Assembly (NCBI RefSeq): GCF_040149665.1 | Contig: NZ_JBEFLP010000002.1 | Coordinates: 434,001-498,000, forward strand | Direction: 5' to 3' | DNA length: 64,000 bases | Source of the DNA: Sulfitobacter sp. HNIBRBA3233 | Lineage (GTDB): Bacteria; Pseudomonadota; Alphaproteobacteria; Rhodobacterales; Rhodobacteraceae | Shown: positions 45,619 through 54,444 of the stretch, one piece after another | Numbering within the stretch: position 1 is the first letter of the stretch | How the letters are laid out: every line of letters begins with the position of its first letter | Translations under genes and position numbers: made by a program | The notes under the pieces: model-generated | Database searches by the model: none | What the model was told of the DNA's origin: nothing | Seen by the model: the letters and a program-made list of their open reading frames with translations, nothing else

Positions 45619-46300
45619 AGGACTGAACCTCAAATACGGGCAATCGCAGATCCTGCACGATATCACCCTCTCGGCGCCGGTGGGACAGGTAACCTGCGTG
45701 ACCGGCACGAACGGGGTGGGCAAGACCAGCCTGCTCAAGGCGATTGCGGGGCGGCATCCGTTTTCGGCAGGCTCGGTGATGCTGGACGGTGTCCCGCTTG
45801 CTCCGGGTCAGGCGGCGCGCGCGGCCAAGGCCGGTGTCTGCTATGTCCCGCAGGGACGCGAGATATTCGCCGTCATGACGGTGCAGGAAAATCTGGAAAC
45901 CGGCTTTGCCTGCCTGCCGAAATCCGAGCGCCGGATCCCCGACGATATCTTTGAGCTCTTCCCGGTGCTGGCCGAAATGAAAACCCGCCGTGGTGGCGAT
46001 CTGTCCGGCGGGCAACAGCAACAGCTGTCGATTGCCCGCGCGTTGATTGCGCGTCCCAAGGTGCTGCTTCTGGACGAGCCGACGGAAGGCATCCAGCCCA
46101 ATATCATCCAGATGATCGGTCGCACCATCGACGTGCTGCGCAGCCGTGGGGATATGGCCATCGTTCTGGTCGAACAGAACTTCGAATTCGCCTACCAGAA
46201 CGCCGATCACTTCCACATCATGCAGCGCGGGAAAATCACGAAATCCATCCCCAAGGCGCAAGCGGAACGTGCCGCGCTGCTGGACGCGCTGGCGCTTTAG
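45605..46300 (+). CDS. urtE: Urea ABC transporter ATP-binding protein UrtE
   Basis: A 231-residue LivF-like ATPase with Walker A G-T-N-G-V-G-K-T-S (34-42), signature L-S-G-G-Q-Q-Q-Q-L-S and Walker B L-L-L-D-E-P-T-E-G. The Q-Q-Q-Q run is seen in UrtE proteins. It is the last gene of the urt operon; no urease genes follow within the window, so urea must be split by an enzyme encoded elsewhere. Confidence 0.94.
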   Translation: MLEIEGLNLKYGQSQILHDITLSAPVGQVTCVTGTNGVGKTSLLKAIAGRHPFSAGSVMLDGVPLAPGQAARAAKAGVCYVPQGREIFAVMTVQENLETGFACLPKSERRIPDDIFELFPVLAEMKTRRGGDLSGGQQQQLSIARALIARPKVLLLDEPTEGIQPNIIQMIGRTIDVLRSRGDMAIVLVEQNFEFAYQNADHFHIMQRGKITKSIPKAQAERAALLDALAL

Positions 46301-46363
46301 ACCCGCGCCATTGGGGGCACGACCGGACAGCGGGGCGCGCTGCGGCGCAGGGTTGTCGTCAGC

Positions 46364-46684
46364 TCAGGACGCGCGGCCGGCGGAAATCGCGCGGACGAGG
46401 AAAACCGCCGCGCCGAAGTCCGCGGCGAGAATGCCCCAAAGGATCCAGTCCGGCACGCTCGACACTCCGAGCAGTTCCAGAAGAGTTCCGCCCATGCCGC
46501 CCAGCATGCACAGCAGCGCGATCCACGCGACCCACCCAAGACCCCGCCGCAGCCCCACATAGAACGCGGTGTAAAGCAGGGCGGGAAAGAGCAGGAAAAT
46601 GCCCACGTCGCTCCACCCCGACAGAAAGGCGCCAAGGATGTGCAACGCGGCACTGGCAAGCAGAAACTTCCCTGCGACCCTCAT
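46364..46684 (-). CDS. Small membrane protein
   Basis: A 106-residue hydrophobic protein I do not recognise. It has four predicted helices (about residues 5-20, 24-42, 50-70 and 78-98) with almost no loops. The ATG at 46684 is used; an in-frame GTG three codons upstream is an alternative. It is convergent with urtE and divergent from the hydrolase-membrane fusion gene. Clean hydrophobic periodicity supports that it is coding. Confidence 0.65.
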   Translation of the reverse strand: MRVAGKFLLASAALHILGAFLSGWSDVGIFLLFPALLYTAFYVGLRRGLGWVAWIALLCMLGGMGGTLLELLGVSSVPDWILWGILAADFGAAVFLVRAISAGRAS

Positions 46685-46862
46685 CGGGGCCACGCCGGGA
46701 TTGTATCGCGCGGGTGCTTCGCCATCCTGTGGCCTCCTTCGTGCAAGCTGGCGCGCCGGACCCCGTCGTCGGGGCGGGCCTGCTCCGTTGCCATAGACCT
46801 AGCTGTCCGTGATCTGGAAAAAAGGGGTCGCCGCCTTGCCAATCAGAACCATCTTGTCCGCT

Positions 46863-48311
46863 ATGCCAGTCCTGCGCCCCTCCCGTCTGCTTGCGCCACT
46901 CGCCCTCGTGGTGGCTCTTTGGTCCGTCTACGCGCTGGAAAGCGCGCGGTGGCCTGTGGTGATGGACAACCTGCGTCTGGGCGGCACGCCCGCGACACTC
47001 TACCGGGGCGAGGCGCCTTCGGGATCGCTGGTGATCGTCGCACACGGCTTTGCCGGATCACGGCAGATGATGGAGGCCATATCGCTGACGCTGGCGCGGG
47101 CGGGCCATACGGTCGTTGCCTTCGATTTCATCGGCCACGGACGCCATCCTGCGCCACTGTCGCCCGCGATAGGTACCCTGACCAGCACGACCGAGGATCT
47201 GGTCCAGCAGACCGTGCGGGTCGCCCGCGCCGCGCAGCAGCGAACGGGGATCGGGGAGGTCTCTTTCGTAGGCCACTCGATGGCGACGGATGTTGTCGTG
47301 CGGGCGGCCGAACGGATCGGCGATACCGGTTCGGTTGTGGCGATCTCAATGTATTCCGAAGCGGTGACGCCAGCGCATCCCGCACGTCTGTTGATCGTAT
47401 CGGGCGCCTTCGAGAGCAGGCTGCGCGATGTCGCGCTCGACGCCGTCGCGCAGCTGGGCCCCGCCGAGGAAGGCACGACAATCACGACAGGTGAAACGGC
47501 CCGCCGCGCGGTCAGCGCCCCGTGGGTGGGCCATGTCGGCGTGCTTTGGTCGCGCAGCAGCCTGTCGGAGATTGCCGCGTGGCTGGGTCAAGAGACCACA
47601 CCGGTGCGGACGGGTCCGTGGCTGCTGGCGCTGCTGGCTGCACTTGTCGTCTTGTTCAGGCCCGTGTCGCAAATCGCACCGGCGTGCGTCTCCGTTGCGT
47701 CACCGCAATCGCTGCGCCGTGCGGCGCTGGCGGCATCTGTGCCTGCCGTTGCGGCGGCAGTCGCCGCGATGACCGCGCTGCCGCTTGCCGGTCTTGCGGG
47801 CTTCGGGGGCCTCGCCCTTGCGCTGGGAGTCTGGGGGGTGCTGGTCCTGTCGGTCCTGCGCCGCGTGCCGCGGTTGGCGCGCAGGGAGCTGATGGGTGCG
47901 CTCGTGCTGGTCACATGGGGCATCGGGGCCTTCGCGCTCGCGCTCGATCGCTACGGGGCGGCATTCGTGCCGACCGGACCGCGCCTGTTGCTTGCGGTCC
48001 TGCTCTTGCCCGCCTGTGTTGTTTTCGCGGTCGCGGACCGTGCACTGGTTGCGGGGCGCGGCCTGTTGGCCCGGATCGCCTTGCGGATACCCTTCGTGGT
48101 GGCGCTGGCGGTTGCGATGATGGCCTCTCCGGCGCAGTTCGGGCTGGTCTTCACCGTGCTGCCGGTTCTCGCGCTTTACTGGCTTGTCTACGGGACCATG
48201 GCGATGTGGCTCGCCAAGCGCAGCGGCCCGGTGGCTGCGGGGCTGGGGGCGGGGGTGATCCTTGCATGGGCTATCGCGGCATCGACGCCGCTGTTTCAGG
48301 GCGTCTCATAG
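46863..48311 (+). CDS. Alpha/beta hydrolase fused to polytopic membrane domain
   Basis: A 482-residue protein in two parts. After an N-terminal membrane anchor (about 8-25), residues 60-240 form an alpha/beta hydrolase with the H-G-F oxyanion segment (A-H-G-F-A-G-S), nucleophile elbow G-H-S-M-A and a late His (V-G-H-V-G-V). Residues about 255-480 hold seven to eight hydrophobic segments. The hydrolase half should face the periplasm. The start at 46863 is inferred; GTG at 46809 would add 18 residues. Substrate unknown. The last 6 nt overlap the convergent flavoprotein gene. Confidence 0.8.
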   Translation: MPVLRPSRLLAPLALVVALWSVYALESARWPVVMDNLRLGGTPATLYRGEAPSGSLVIVAHGFAGSRQMMEAISLTLARAGHTVVAFDFIGHGRHPAPLSPAIGTLTSTTEDLVQQTVRVARAAQQRTGIGEVSFVGHSMATDVVVRAAERIGDTGSVVAISMYSEAVTPAHPARLLIVSGAFESRLRDVALDAVAQLGPAEEGTTITTGETARRAVSAPWVGHVGVLWSRSSLSEIAAWLGQETTPVRTGPWLLALLAALVVLFRPVSQIAPACVSVASPQSLRRAALAASVPAVAAAVAAMTALPLAGLAGFGGLALALGVWGVLVLSVLRRVPRLARRELMGALVLVTWGIGAFALALDRYGAAFVPTGPRLLLAVLLLPACVVFAVADRALVAGRGLLARIALRIPFVVALAVAMMASPAQFGLVFTVLPVLALYWLVYGTMAMWLAKRSGPVAAGLGAGVILAWAIAASTPLFQGVS

Positions 48312-49256
48312 CCCCGCGTAAACAGCCTCTGCCATCGCTTTCCCGCTTTCCCACGCATGTTCGGCTTTCGCGCCGAGGCACCAGTCGCCCCCGGCAAAAA
48401 GCGTTCCCGACCGGTCTGTGACGAATGGCTGCCCCAGCGGGCCGGAAACGAAAGCATATCGCCACCGGTGGCCCGACACATAGGCCGGATCACGCAAGAC
48501 TTCCGCGCCGATGGCATCGGCAAGCATCGGTAGCATCTTCTGCGCAAAGGCGTCTTTTTCGAGTTCGAGGTGTCGAACACTCCAGTCGGCGCTGGCCTGC
48601 GCGACAATACAGGTCGCATCGGGCCTTGCGGGCTTGTCGCTGTCGCAGGCGATCCACGAGATCGCGGCATCCGGTGCCCGGCGGTGTCCGAACGGCATCC
48701 CGACCGCGCCGTCCAACCCCACCATCAGCGTGAGGCAGGGCGCCATGCCGACAGCCGCCAGTGGCGCGTGAAGCTCGGTCAGGTCAGGCAACATCTCGGT
48801 GATCTGCGGGGCGGGCAGGGCAAGGACGACGCGGTCGAAGCTGTCGCTTTCACCTTCGCGCTCCAGCAGCCAGCGACCGTCGCTGCGCCTGATGCTCTCG
48901 ATCCGCGTGGCGCGGTGAATATCGATGCCGGTAGAGAGGTATTTCGCAAACCCCGTCATGCCGGGAACGCCGACATAGGCCGGCTTGTCCACATCCTTCG
49001 GCCAGCGGGCAAGCGCACCGTCGGTTTCGGCCCGCGCGAGCAGGGAGGCAAAGCCGTCGCCCCGCGCGGTGAGATACTGCGCCCCGTGATCGAACTGGAA
49101 CCCGCCCTCGGCGCGCCGCGTGGCCATGCGACCGCCCAGCCCGCGCCCCTTGTCAAAGACGACAACCCGCGCGCCGCGCCGGGCGAGGTCGCGCGCGCAG
49201 GTCAGGCCCGCCATACCGGCCCCGACGACCGCGATCCTTGGCGCTGTTTCTACCAT
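48306..49256 (-). CDS. FAD-dependent oxidoreductase (renalase-like)
   Basis: A 316-residue NAD(P)/FAD-dependent amine oxidase-fold protein. The N-terminal V-V-G-A-G-M-A-G-L dinucleotide loop (9-17), the D-K-G-R-G-L-G-G-R-M motif following the adenine-binding strand, F-D-H-G-A-Q-Y near residue 54, and the C-terminal A-G-G-D-W F-A-D-binding end are as in renalase-like proteins. Its start overlaps the DUF427 gene end by 7 nt on the same strand. The reaction is unknown; renalases oxidise aberrant NAD(P)H isomers. Confidence 0.88.
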   Translation of the reverse strand: MVETAPRIAVVGAGMAGLTCARDLARRGARVVVFDKGRGLGGRMATRRAEGGFQFDHGAQYLTARGDGFASLLARAETDGALARWPKDVDKPAYVGVPGMTGFAKYLSTGIDIHRATRIESIRRSDGRWLLEREGESDSFDRVVLALPAPQITEMLPDLTELHAPLAAVGMAPCLTLMVGLDGAVGMPFGHRRAPDAAISWIACDSDKPARPDATCIVAQASADWSVRHLELEKDAFAQKMLPMLADAIGAEVLRDPAYVSGHRWRYAFVSGPLGQPFVTDRSGTLFAGGDWCLGAKAEHAWESGKAMAEAVYAGL

Positions 49257-49723
49257 TGTTCCGTGCCCCTCGCACCCTTGACCGTGCCTTGCAGATTACC
49301 CGTCACCCAACCGCCATAGAAATCGCCCGGCTGCGGAATGACACGCTCGTCGGCGACGAAACATGTCTCCATAAGTCCTGCGTAGAATGACACATACTCG
49401 GCCAGAGGCGCGAACGCGCTGCGCGGATCGTGGTAGGACCATGCCGCGCGGGGGGCTGTGGCGAATTCGGTGCGCACATCGAAATAGGTTGCCGATCCTT
49501 TCCATTCGCAAACACTGTTGCCCTTGAGGCGGACGAGGTCGGCCATGATATCCTCCGGCGGGAAATAATAGGTGGGCGCGTGATGCGTTTCCAGAACGCG
49601 CAGGGCACGAACCGTATCTGCAACCGTTTCACCGCCCAACAAGACACGCAGGCGGTGGGGCACCCGTTGCAGGGCGGGCGGGCGCGGATAATCCTGAACA
49701 TTTTCGACGGGCAGCTGTGACAT
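49250..49723 (-). CDS. DUF427 domain-containing protein
   Basis: A 157-residue protein of the DUF427 family, with the characteristic R-V-L-L-G-G-E-T-V-A-D-T segment (27-38), Y-Y-F-P-P-E-D-I near residue 52, C-E-W-K-G-S-A-T-Y-F-D-V near 73 and a second half Y-V-S-F-Y-A near 108. The family has no established reaction. It is translationally coupled to the flavoprotein by a 7-nt overlap, hinting at a joint role. Confidence 0.88.
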   Translation of the reverse strand: MSQLPVENVQDYPRPPALQRVPHRLRVLLGGETVADTVRALRVLETHHAPTYYFPPEDIMADLVRLKGNSVCEWKGSATYFDVRTEFATAPRAAWSYHDPRSAFAPLAEYVSFYAGLMETCFVADERVIPQPGDFYGGWVTGNLQGTVKGARGTEQW

Positions 49724-49796
49724 GGGCCTGACATAACCTTCGCTACGGAAATGGAAAGCGCGCGCCCCGTTTGATCGCGGCTGGCCGCCGTAGCTG

Positions 49797-50438
49797 TCAG
49801 CGGGTCAGGACCACATCCGCGCCGATGTCGCGGCCGTCCTCGACGGCGTCGACCAGATACTTTGCAACATCGCGCCGCGGGACCAGCCCGTTGCGCCATG
49901 TTCTCGGATCGCGCAGCACCTTCGGCCCCTGCGAGTTTTGCCCGTTCGTCAGGATCACCGGACGCACGATGGTCCAGTCCGTATCGCTTTGCATGATAAG
50001 CTTTTCCTGCCTGTCCTTGTCGGCATAGGGCCTGCCGAGGATCGCGCGGTGGCCGATCCGCTCGATTGTGCTCATCGCGCTTTGTGACCGTCCCGCGCCG
50101 AACCCCGTGACCGCGACCAGCCGTCTGGTGTCCGTGTCTCGCATGGCGTCGAGCAGCACTCTGGTGCTGTTCGAAAACAGCGTTTCCTCCTCCCAGAGCA
50201 TGGAGAGCCGTTCCTTGATGCCAAGCGCGTAGATCACTGCCCGCACGCCCGCGAGCGCCTCTGCCACATCCTGCGCAGATCGTGCATCGCCCGCGAAAGG
50301 GCTGACCAGATCGGTTGTCTCGAGGCTGTCCGCACTGCGCGCGAAGGCCCGAACGGGCAGGCCGCGACGGACCGCGTTTTCGACAGCCAGCGCGCCGATG
50401 CCCGATGTGGCACCCATGATGAGAATTGGTTCGGTCAT
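49797..50438 (-). CDS. NAD(P)-binding protein (NmrA/SDR-like)
   Basis: A 213-residue atypical short-chain-dehydrogenase-fold protein: M-G-A-T-S-G-I-G at 8-15 is the cofactor loop, followed by R-G-L-P-V-R-A-F-A-R and D-A-R-S-A-Q-D-V. The catalytic YxxxK is not evident, as is usual for NAD(P)H-binding sensor or epimerase-like members. The substrate is unknown. Confidence 0.85.
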   Translation of the reverse strand: MTEPILIMGATSGIGALAVENAVRRGLPVRAFARSADSLETTDLVSPFAGDARSAQDVAEALAGVRAVIYALGIKERLSMLWEEETLFSNSTRVLLDAMRDTDTRRLVAVTGFGAGRSQSAMSTIERIGHRAILGRPYADKDRQEKLIMQSDTDWTIVRPVILTNGQNSQGPKVLRDPRTWRNGLVPRRDVAKYLVDAVEDGRDIGADVVLTR

Positions 50439-50510
50439 TACAAATTGTCCTTCCGGAATGTGAAAAGTGTTGCCAGCACTCCTGACGGTTGCGCGATCCG
50501 CCGCGCGTGC

Positions 50511-51521
50511 TCAGGGCACGCGCGGTGCGGCGCCTTGCGCCGCGGTCGCGCGTTGCAGCGACGGAATGGCATTCGTGATCTTCAGCCTTTGACCATAGCC
50601 AAGCAGCAAAAGCACGAGCGCCGCGCCGATGATCGGCATATGGCCGATGAATTCGACGAGTGCCGCTTCGTTATTGCCCTGTACGATGAACACGATGTTT
50701 GAAATCGCCATCATCACCGACAGCGCCAGCACCGCAAGCCGCACGGTTGTGCCAAGGATCAGCACGATACCAAGCACGGCCTCGACCATGCCCGCCGACA
50801 GCACGAACACCCTGTCGTCAAAGAAGCCAAAGCCCAACGCCTCCATGAAATTCCACTGGTACTGGGCGACGAAAACCTGCCCGAGCGCAGAGGGCGCCAG
50901 TTTTTCCCCGATGGCAAGAACCAGCAGCGAAATTCCTGTCCAGATCCGCAGGGCGTCGACGGAATAGGGTTTGAGCCAGTCGCGGCGGCTTTCGTCCTCG
51001 ATCGAGTTGAACAGAAGGAAGAAAGCGATGCCGACGATGATCGCGTATTCGAGCGCCGGAAGGATGCCGAATTTCAGCGCCACACCGACCTGCAGTACCA
51101 GCATCAGAAGGGCCGCGACCTTGATCCAGCGGTTGGCGATCAGCATCAGGCCGATGATGGCCTGCATGAACAAAAGCCCCAGCCCGAACGGCCCGAAGGC
51201 GACCTTGTGCGGGGCCACCAGCGATCCCTCGTAGGCGGTCAGAAGAAAGCTCATGCCGGTGAAGACCCTGAGGATCTCCATGAAGTCGTGGCGCAATTTC
51301 GTGTCTGCCACGCGCAGGGTTGGCAGGATCCCGTCGAGCCAGACAGACGTCAGCACCATCCCGAAGGCAATGCAGATCCAGACCAGGAATACCGGATCGG
51401 TAAACGGGATATTCGCGAGCGGCTCCGCCTGACCGTCGACAAACCAGTTGACGTGGGCAGAAGCCCCGGTGCCCGCCACACAGATCGCGAGTGTCGCTCC
51501 CAAAAGCTTCAGCTTTCCCAT
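50511..51521 (-). CDS. DoxX-like membrane protein with signal peptide
   Basis: A 336-residue membrane protein. An N-terminal signal (1-22, ending near A-S-A) is followed by A-H-V-N-W-F-V-D-G and about eight helices. The C-terminal part (200-320) resembles DoxX/DoxD proteins, with E-A-V-L-G-I-V-L-I-L-G near residue 265. AAGGAG lies 6 nt before the ATG at 51521. The role is unknown; DoxX proteins are linked to terminal oxidases or redox stress. It is divergent from fecR over 314 bp. Confidence 0.8.
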   Translation of the reverse strand: MGKLKLLGATLAICVAGTGASAHVNWFVDGQAEPLANIPFTDPVFLVWICIAFGMVLTSVWLDGILPTLRVADTKLRHDFMEILRVFTGMSFLLTAYEGSLVAPHKVAFGPFGLGLLFMQAIIGLMLIANRWIKVAALLMLVLQVGVALKFGILPALEYAIIVGIAFFLLFNSIEDESRRDWLKPYSVDALRIWTGISLLVLAIGEKLAPSALGQVFVAQYQWNFMEALGFGFFDDRVFVLSAGMVEAVLGIVLILGTTVRLAVLALSVMMAISNIVFIVQGNNEAALVEFIGHMPIIGAALVLLLLGYGQRLKITNAIPSLQRATAAQGAAPRVP

Positions 51522-51835
51522 TTCCGCTCCTTCCCAAGCTTGCATCGGCGGCACAAATGCTGCGTCTGCATCATAGATGTGACGCGACGCGGGGCTGCGT
51601 AAGTGGCATTAGGTCGCAGAGCGCGACCGCGGCGCGCGAAAGATGACACTATGGTTTTGTGCGATCCGGTGGTCGCCATCCGGTGGCAGTACCGGTGATT
51701 CCGGCACGCGCGGGCGAGAAGCGTTCCAGAGCAGCACCGCTATCCGCCCGGTCTGCACCGATTCACACATTCTTTTGACTCGTTCGCCGAACTGCGTCAC
51801 CGTTTCGAGGCCGCAACCTTCAGGAAGGAAATACC
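51522..51835. other. 314-bp divergent gap
   Basis: This lies between the DoxX-like gene and the fecR-domain gene. It contains a short direct repeat ATCCGGTGG (51664-51672 and 51678-51686) and TTGACT at 51775-51780 as a possible -35 for the rightward genes, with no good -10. GGAAGG precedes the fecR start. No small gene is convincing. Confidence 0.5.
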
Positions 51836-52450
51836 ATGTTCCGCCCGTTGCTCCTCTGCCTTGCACTGTTCTGCCTGCCTGCATCGTCCGTCTTCGGGCA
51901 AACCGGGGGGCGTGGTATCTGCGTGATCGTGGCCGTCGAGGGGTCGGCGATGGTTTCCGCACCGGGGGCGGGGCGCAGGGCGGCCGAGGTCGGGCTGGCG
52001 CTGGGCAGCAATGCAACGCTGCGCACCGGCGCGGGTGCGCGCGCGACACTGCAGTGCAACGAAGACCTGCGCGTCCTTGTCGGCCCGTCGTCGCAGATCG
52101 CCGTTGCGCGTTTCGCAAAGGAGGCGCCGCAGACTTTCGGCATGCGCCTTGTGCAGGGCATTGCGGGTTTTTTCTATGACAGCTCACAGCCGGACGGCAC
52201 GGTTCAGATCCGCACGCCTTCGGCTGTGGCCGCCGTGCGCTCGACCGAATGGGCGATGCGCGTCACCGACGGGGCCAGCGCGGTGTTCGCGCGCGCCGGT
52301 GCGGTTTTCGTATTTGGCGATAACGGCAGGGTCCAGCTGGGTGCGGGCGACGGGGTGGACGTGTCAGCCACCGGAGCGGTCGGGCCGGTTGTGCAATGGG
52401 GTCAGGGGCGGATCGCGCTTTTCGGTGATCTGCTGGGGCCTGACTGGTGA
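51836..52450 (+). CDS. FecR domain-containing exported protein
   Basis: A 204-residue protein with a signal peptide (about residues 1-21). A FecR-type domain (30-150) has V-E-G-S-A-M-V near the start, L-A-L-G-S-N-A-T-L-R-T-G and the I-R-T-P-S-A-V-A-A-V-R-S-T-E core. It likely faces the periplasm. Its stop overlaps the GTG start of the cyclase by 4 nt. FecR/CHASE2-cyclase pairs recur in bacteria, suggesting that the FecR protein feeds a signal to the cyclase sensor. Confidence 0.88.
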   Translation: MFRPLLLCLALFCLPASSVFGQTGGRGICVIVAVEGSAMVSAPGAGRRAAEVGLALGSNATLRTGAGARATLQCNEDLRVLVGPSSQIAVARFAKEAPQTFGMRLVQGIAGFFYDSSQPDGTVQIRTPSAVAAVRSTEWAMRVTDGASAVFARAGAVFVFGDNGRVQLGAGDGVDVSATGAVGPVVQWGQGRIALFGDLLGPDW

Positions 52451-54318
52451 CAGCCCGCGGCCCGGCTGGGCTCTACCGGGCGCGCAGCTTGCTGCTGGTG
52501 CTGCTGGGGGCTGTGATCCTCGCGCTCTGGCATCCGGGCAGCCGCGGGCAGGTCGGTACGGCGGTCGAGGGTCGGCTGCTGGACCTGCGGTTTGCGTTGC
52601 GTGGCCCGTTGCCGCAGCCGACCGGCGTTGCCATCATCGCCTTCGACGATGCCGCCGTATCGGCGTTGCAGGCCTTTCCGCCCAGCCGGACAGACATTGC
52701 CGCAACTGTCGCGCAGGCTTTTGAGGCCGGGGCCGCCGTGGTCGCGCTGGACCTGCTGCTGGCCGGCCCGCGCGATGACGACGCGGTGCTGGCCGATGCG
52801 CTGGCGTCCGGCGCGACAGTTCTGGGGGTTGCCGAGGCGAGTGCCACCACGCCGCCGCCGCCGCTTTCGGATACGGGCGGTTTCGCCCTTGTGGTGGGGC
52901 CGCGTGCGCTTGCACCTCTGCCCGCGCTTGGCCCGACGGCGGGCCTTCTGGGCAATGCGGCGCTGGGCCATGTCACAGTCCACCACGAGCGGGACGGCAT
53001 GCTGCGCCGAATGCGTCCGGCGCTGACCCTGCGCACGCAGGCCGGCGAGATGACCGTGCCGGGCCTTGCAATCGCCGCAGTCTCCGCCGGGCGAACGCCC
53101 CCTGACCTGATCGTCTCTGCCGGTTTCGCGGGCGGACGGCTGGAGGGGCCATGGCCGCCCGCAAAGCTCGATGTACAAGACGCGCTGCCGCTTGATTTCT
53201 ACGGTCCCGAAGGCACGGTCGAGACCTACTCGGCTGCGGACCTGTCGCAGGCGGATCTGCAGGGCCGGATCGTGTTTATCGGTGCGACCGCCACGGGGTT
53301 CGGGGACCGTCACGCCACCAGTTTCGACGCCACCCTGCCGGGGGTGGAGGCCCATGCCACGCTTGCCGCCAATCTGCTGGAGGGCCGTGTGCTGCGCCGC
53401 GATCCCGTTGCCCTCGTGCTGGGGGGCGTGCTGGCCGTTTGCGCGGCGATGGCGGGGCTATGGGCCGGGGGGATCGCCCACCGGTGGCACGCGCTGGCGG
53501 CGGCAACGGCGCTGACAGCGACGCTCTGCGCGGTGTTGCAGGTGGCGTTCGCAGCGGGCTGGTGGCTCGATGCGACGACGGTACTGGCCGCGTTGCTGCT
53601 GGGGCTGGCCACTGGCAGCACCCGCCGCTTTCTCGAGACGCGCCGACGGGCCGCCAATCTGGCGCGATACCAGTCGCCCCGTCTGGTCGAAGTCATGGCA
53701 TCAGACGCCGATCCCCTGGGCCGGCGCGCGCCCCAGCGGGCGGTGGTTCTTTTCGTCGACGTGGCAGGCTTTACCACCCGGGCAGAGCGTATCGGCCCCG
53801 CTGCCACTGCCGGGTTCCTGCGCGCCTTTCACGAAAGGGTCGAAGCGGCCGCAGAGCCACTGGGCGGCACCATTCTGGATTTTTCGGGGGACGGTGTACT
53901 GGTTGTTTTCGGGCTGCCCGAACCCGCTGCGGGGGATGCAACGCGGGCGCTGGAATTTGTTGCGACCCTTTTCGCGCCGACCGGATGGGACGGTATCAAC
54001 ATGCGCGCCGGTGGCCACGCCGGAATGGTGCAGTTCAGCGTTCTGGGCGGCGCGCGGCACCGGATCGTATCGGTCAGCGGCGATGTGGTGAACACGGCCA
54101 GCAGGTTGCAGGAATTCGCCAAGACCCACGGCGCGTCGCTGGCCTTGTCGGAGGATCTGATCGCAAGCGAAGACACGGCGCGGATCTGGGCCGAGGCGGC
54201 GGGGCTGACACCGCTCGCCGATCAGGCGCTGCGCGGACGCGCCGCGACCCAGACCATCTGGATCGGCGAGGTCCCGCAAACGGGCGATGCCGGTGCGCCG
54301 GATGTCGGGTTGACCTAG
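52447..54318 (+). CDS. CHASE2 domain adenylate/guanylate cyclase
   Basis: A 623-residue membrane-bound class III nucleotide cyclase. After an N-terminal helix (about 10-27) there is an extracytoplasmic CHASE2 sensor (30-315), three helices (about 315-395) and a cytoplasmic cyclase domain (430-610). The two metal-binding aspartates are in F-V-D-V-A-G-F-T and F-S-G-D-G-V. The transition-state residues sit in V-V-N-T-A-S-R-L. cAMP is the likely product, though cGMP cannot be excluded. The GTG start overlaps the fecR stop. Confidence 0.92.
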   Translation: MTARGPAGLYRARSLLLVLLGAVILALWHPGSRGQVGTAVEGRLLDLRFALRGPLPQPTGVAIIAFDDAAVSALQAFPPSRTDIAATVAQAFEAGAAVVALDLLLAGPRDDDAVLADALASGATVLGVAEASATTPPPPLSDTGGFALVVGPRALAPLPALGPTAGLLGNAALGHVTVHHERDGMLRRMRPALTLRTQAGEMTVPGLAIAAVSAGRTPPDLIVSAGFAGGRLEGPWPPAKLDVQDALPLDFYGPEGTVETYSAADLSQADLQGRIVFIGATATGFGDRHATSFDATLPGVEAHATLAANLLEGRVLRRDPVALVLGGVLAVCAAMAGLWAGGIAHRWHALAAATALTATLCAVLQVAFAAGWWLDATTVLAALLLGLATGSTRRFLETRRRAANLARYQSPRLVEVMASDADPLGRRAPQRAVVLFVDVAGFTTRAERIGPAATAGFLRAFHERVEAAAEPLGGTILDFSGDGVLVVFGLPEPAAGDATRALEFVATLFAPTGWDGINMRAGGHAGMVQFSVLGGARHRIVSVSGDVVNTASRLQEFAKTHGASLALSEDLIASEDTARIWAEAAGLTPLADQALRGRAATQTIWIGEVPQTGDAGAPDVGLT

Positions 54319-54361
54319 ATCGGGCAGTTGCGGTCGATCTCCGCCCGCCCGATCAGATTTT
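54318..54361 (+). terminator. Terminator after the cyclase gene
   Basis: GATCGGGC (54318-54325) and GCCCGATC (54347-54354) form a perfect 8-bp stem starting at the last base of the stop codon, followed by AGATTTT. The 21-nt loop is long. Confidence 0.5.
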
Positions 54362-54444
54362 CCGCGCCCTTGCGTGGACCTCGGGCGAGGGCCGCTCTAG
54401 GGTGCGCCAACCGGTGCGTGCCGGGGATGCAGAGGGGGCGATTC

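Noticed and set aside
54328-54444. Upstream extension of the Gfo/Idh/MocA gene
   Set aside because: It would run through the terminator stem and adds an Arg-rich segment without family similarity; the ATG at 54445 begins the Rossmann fold.
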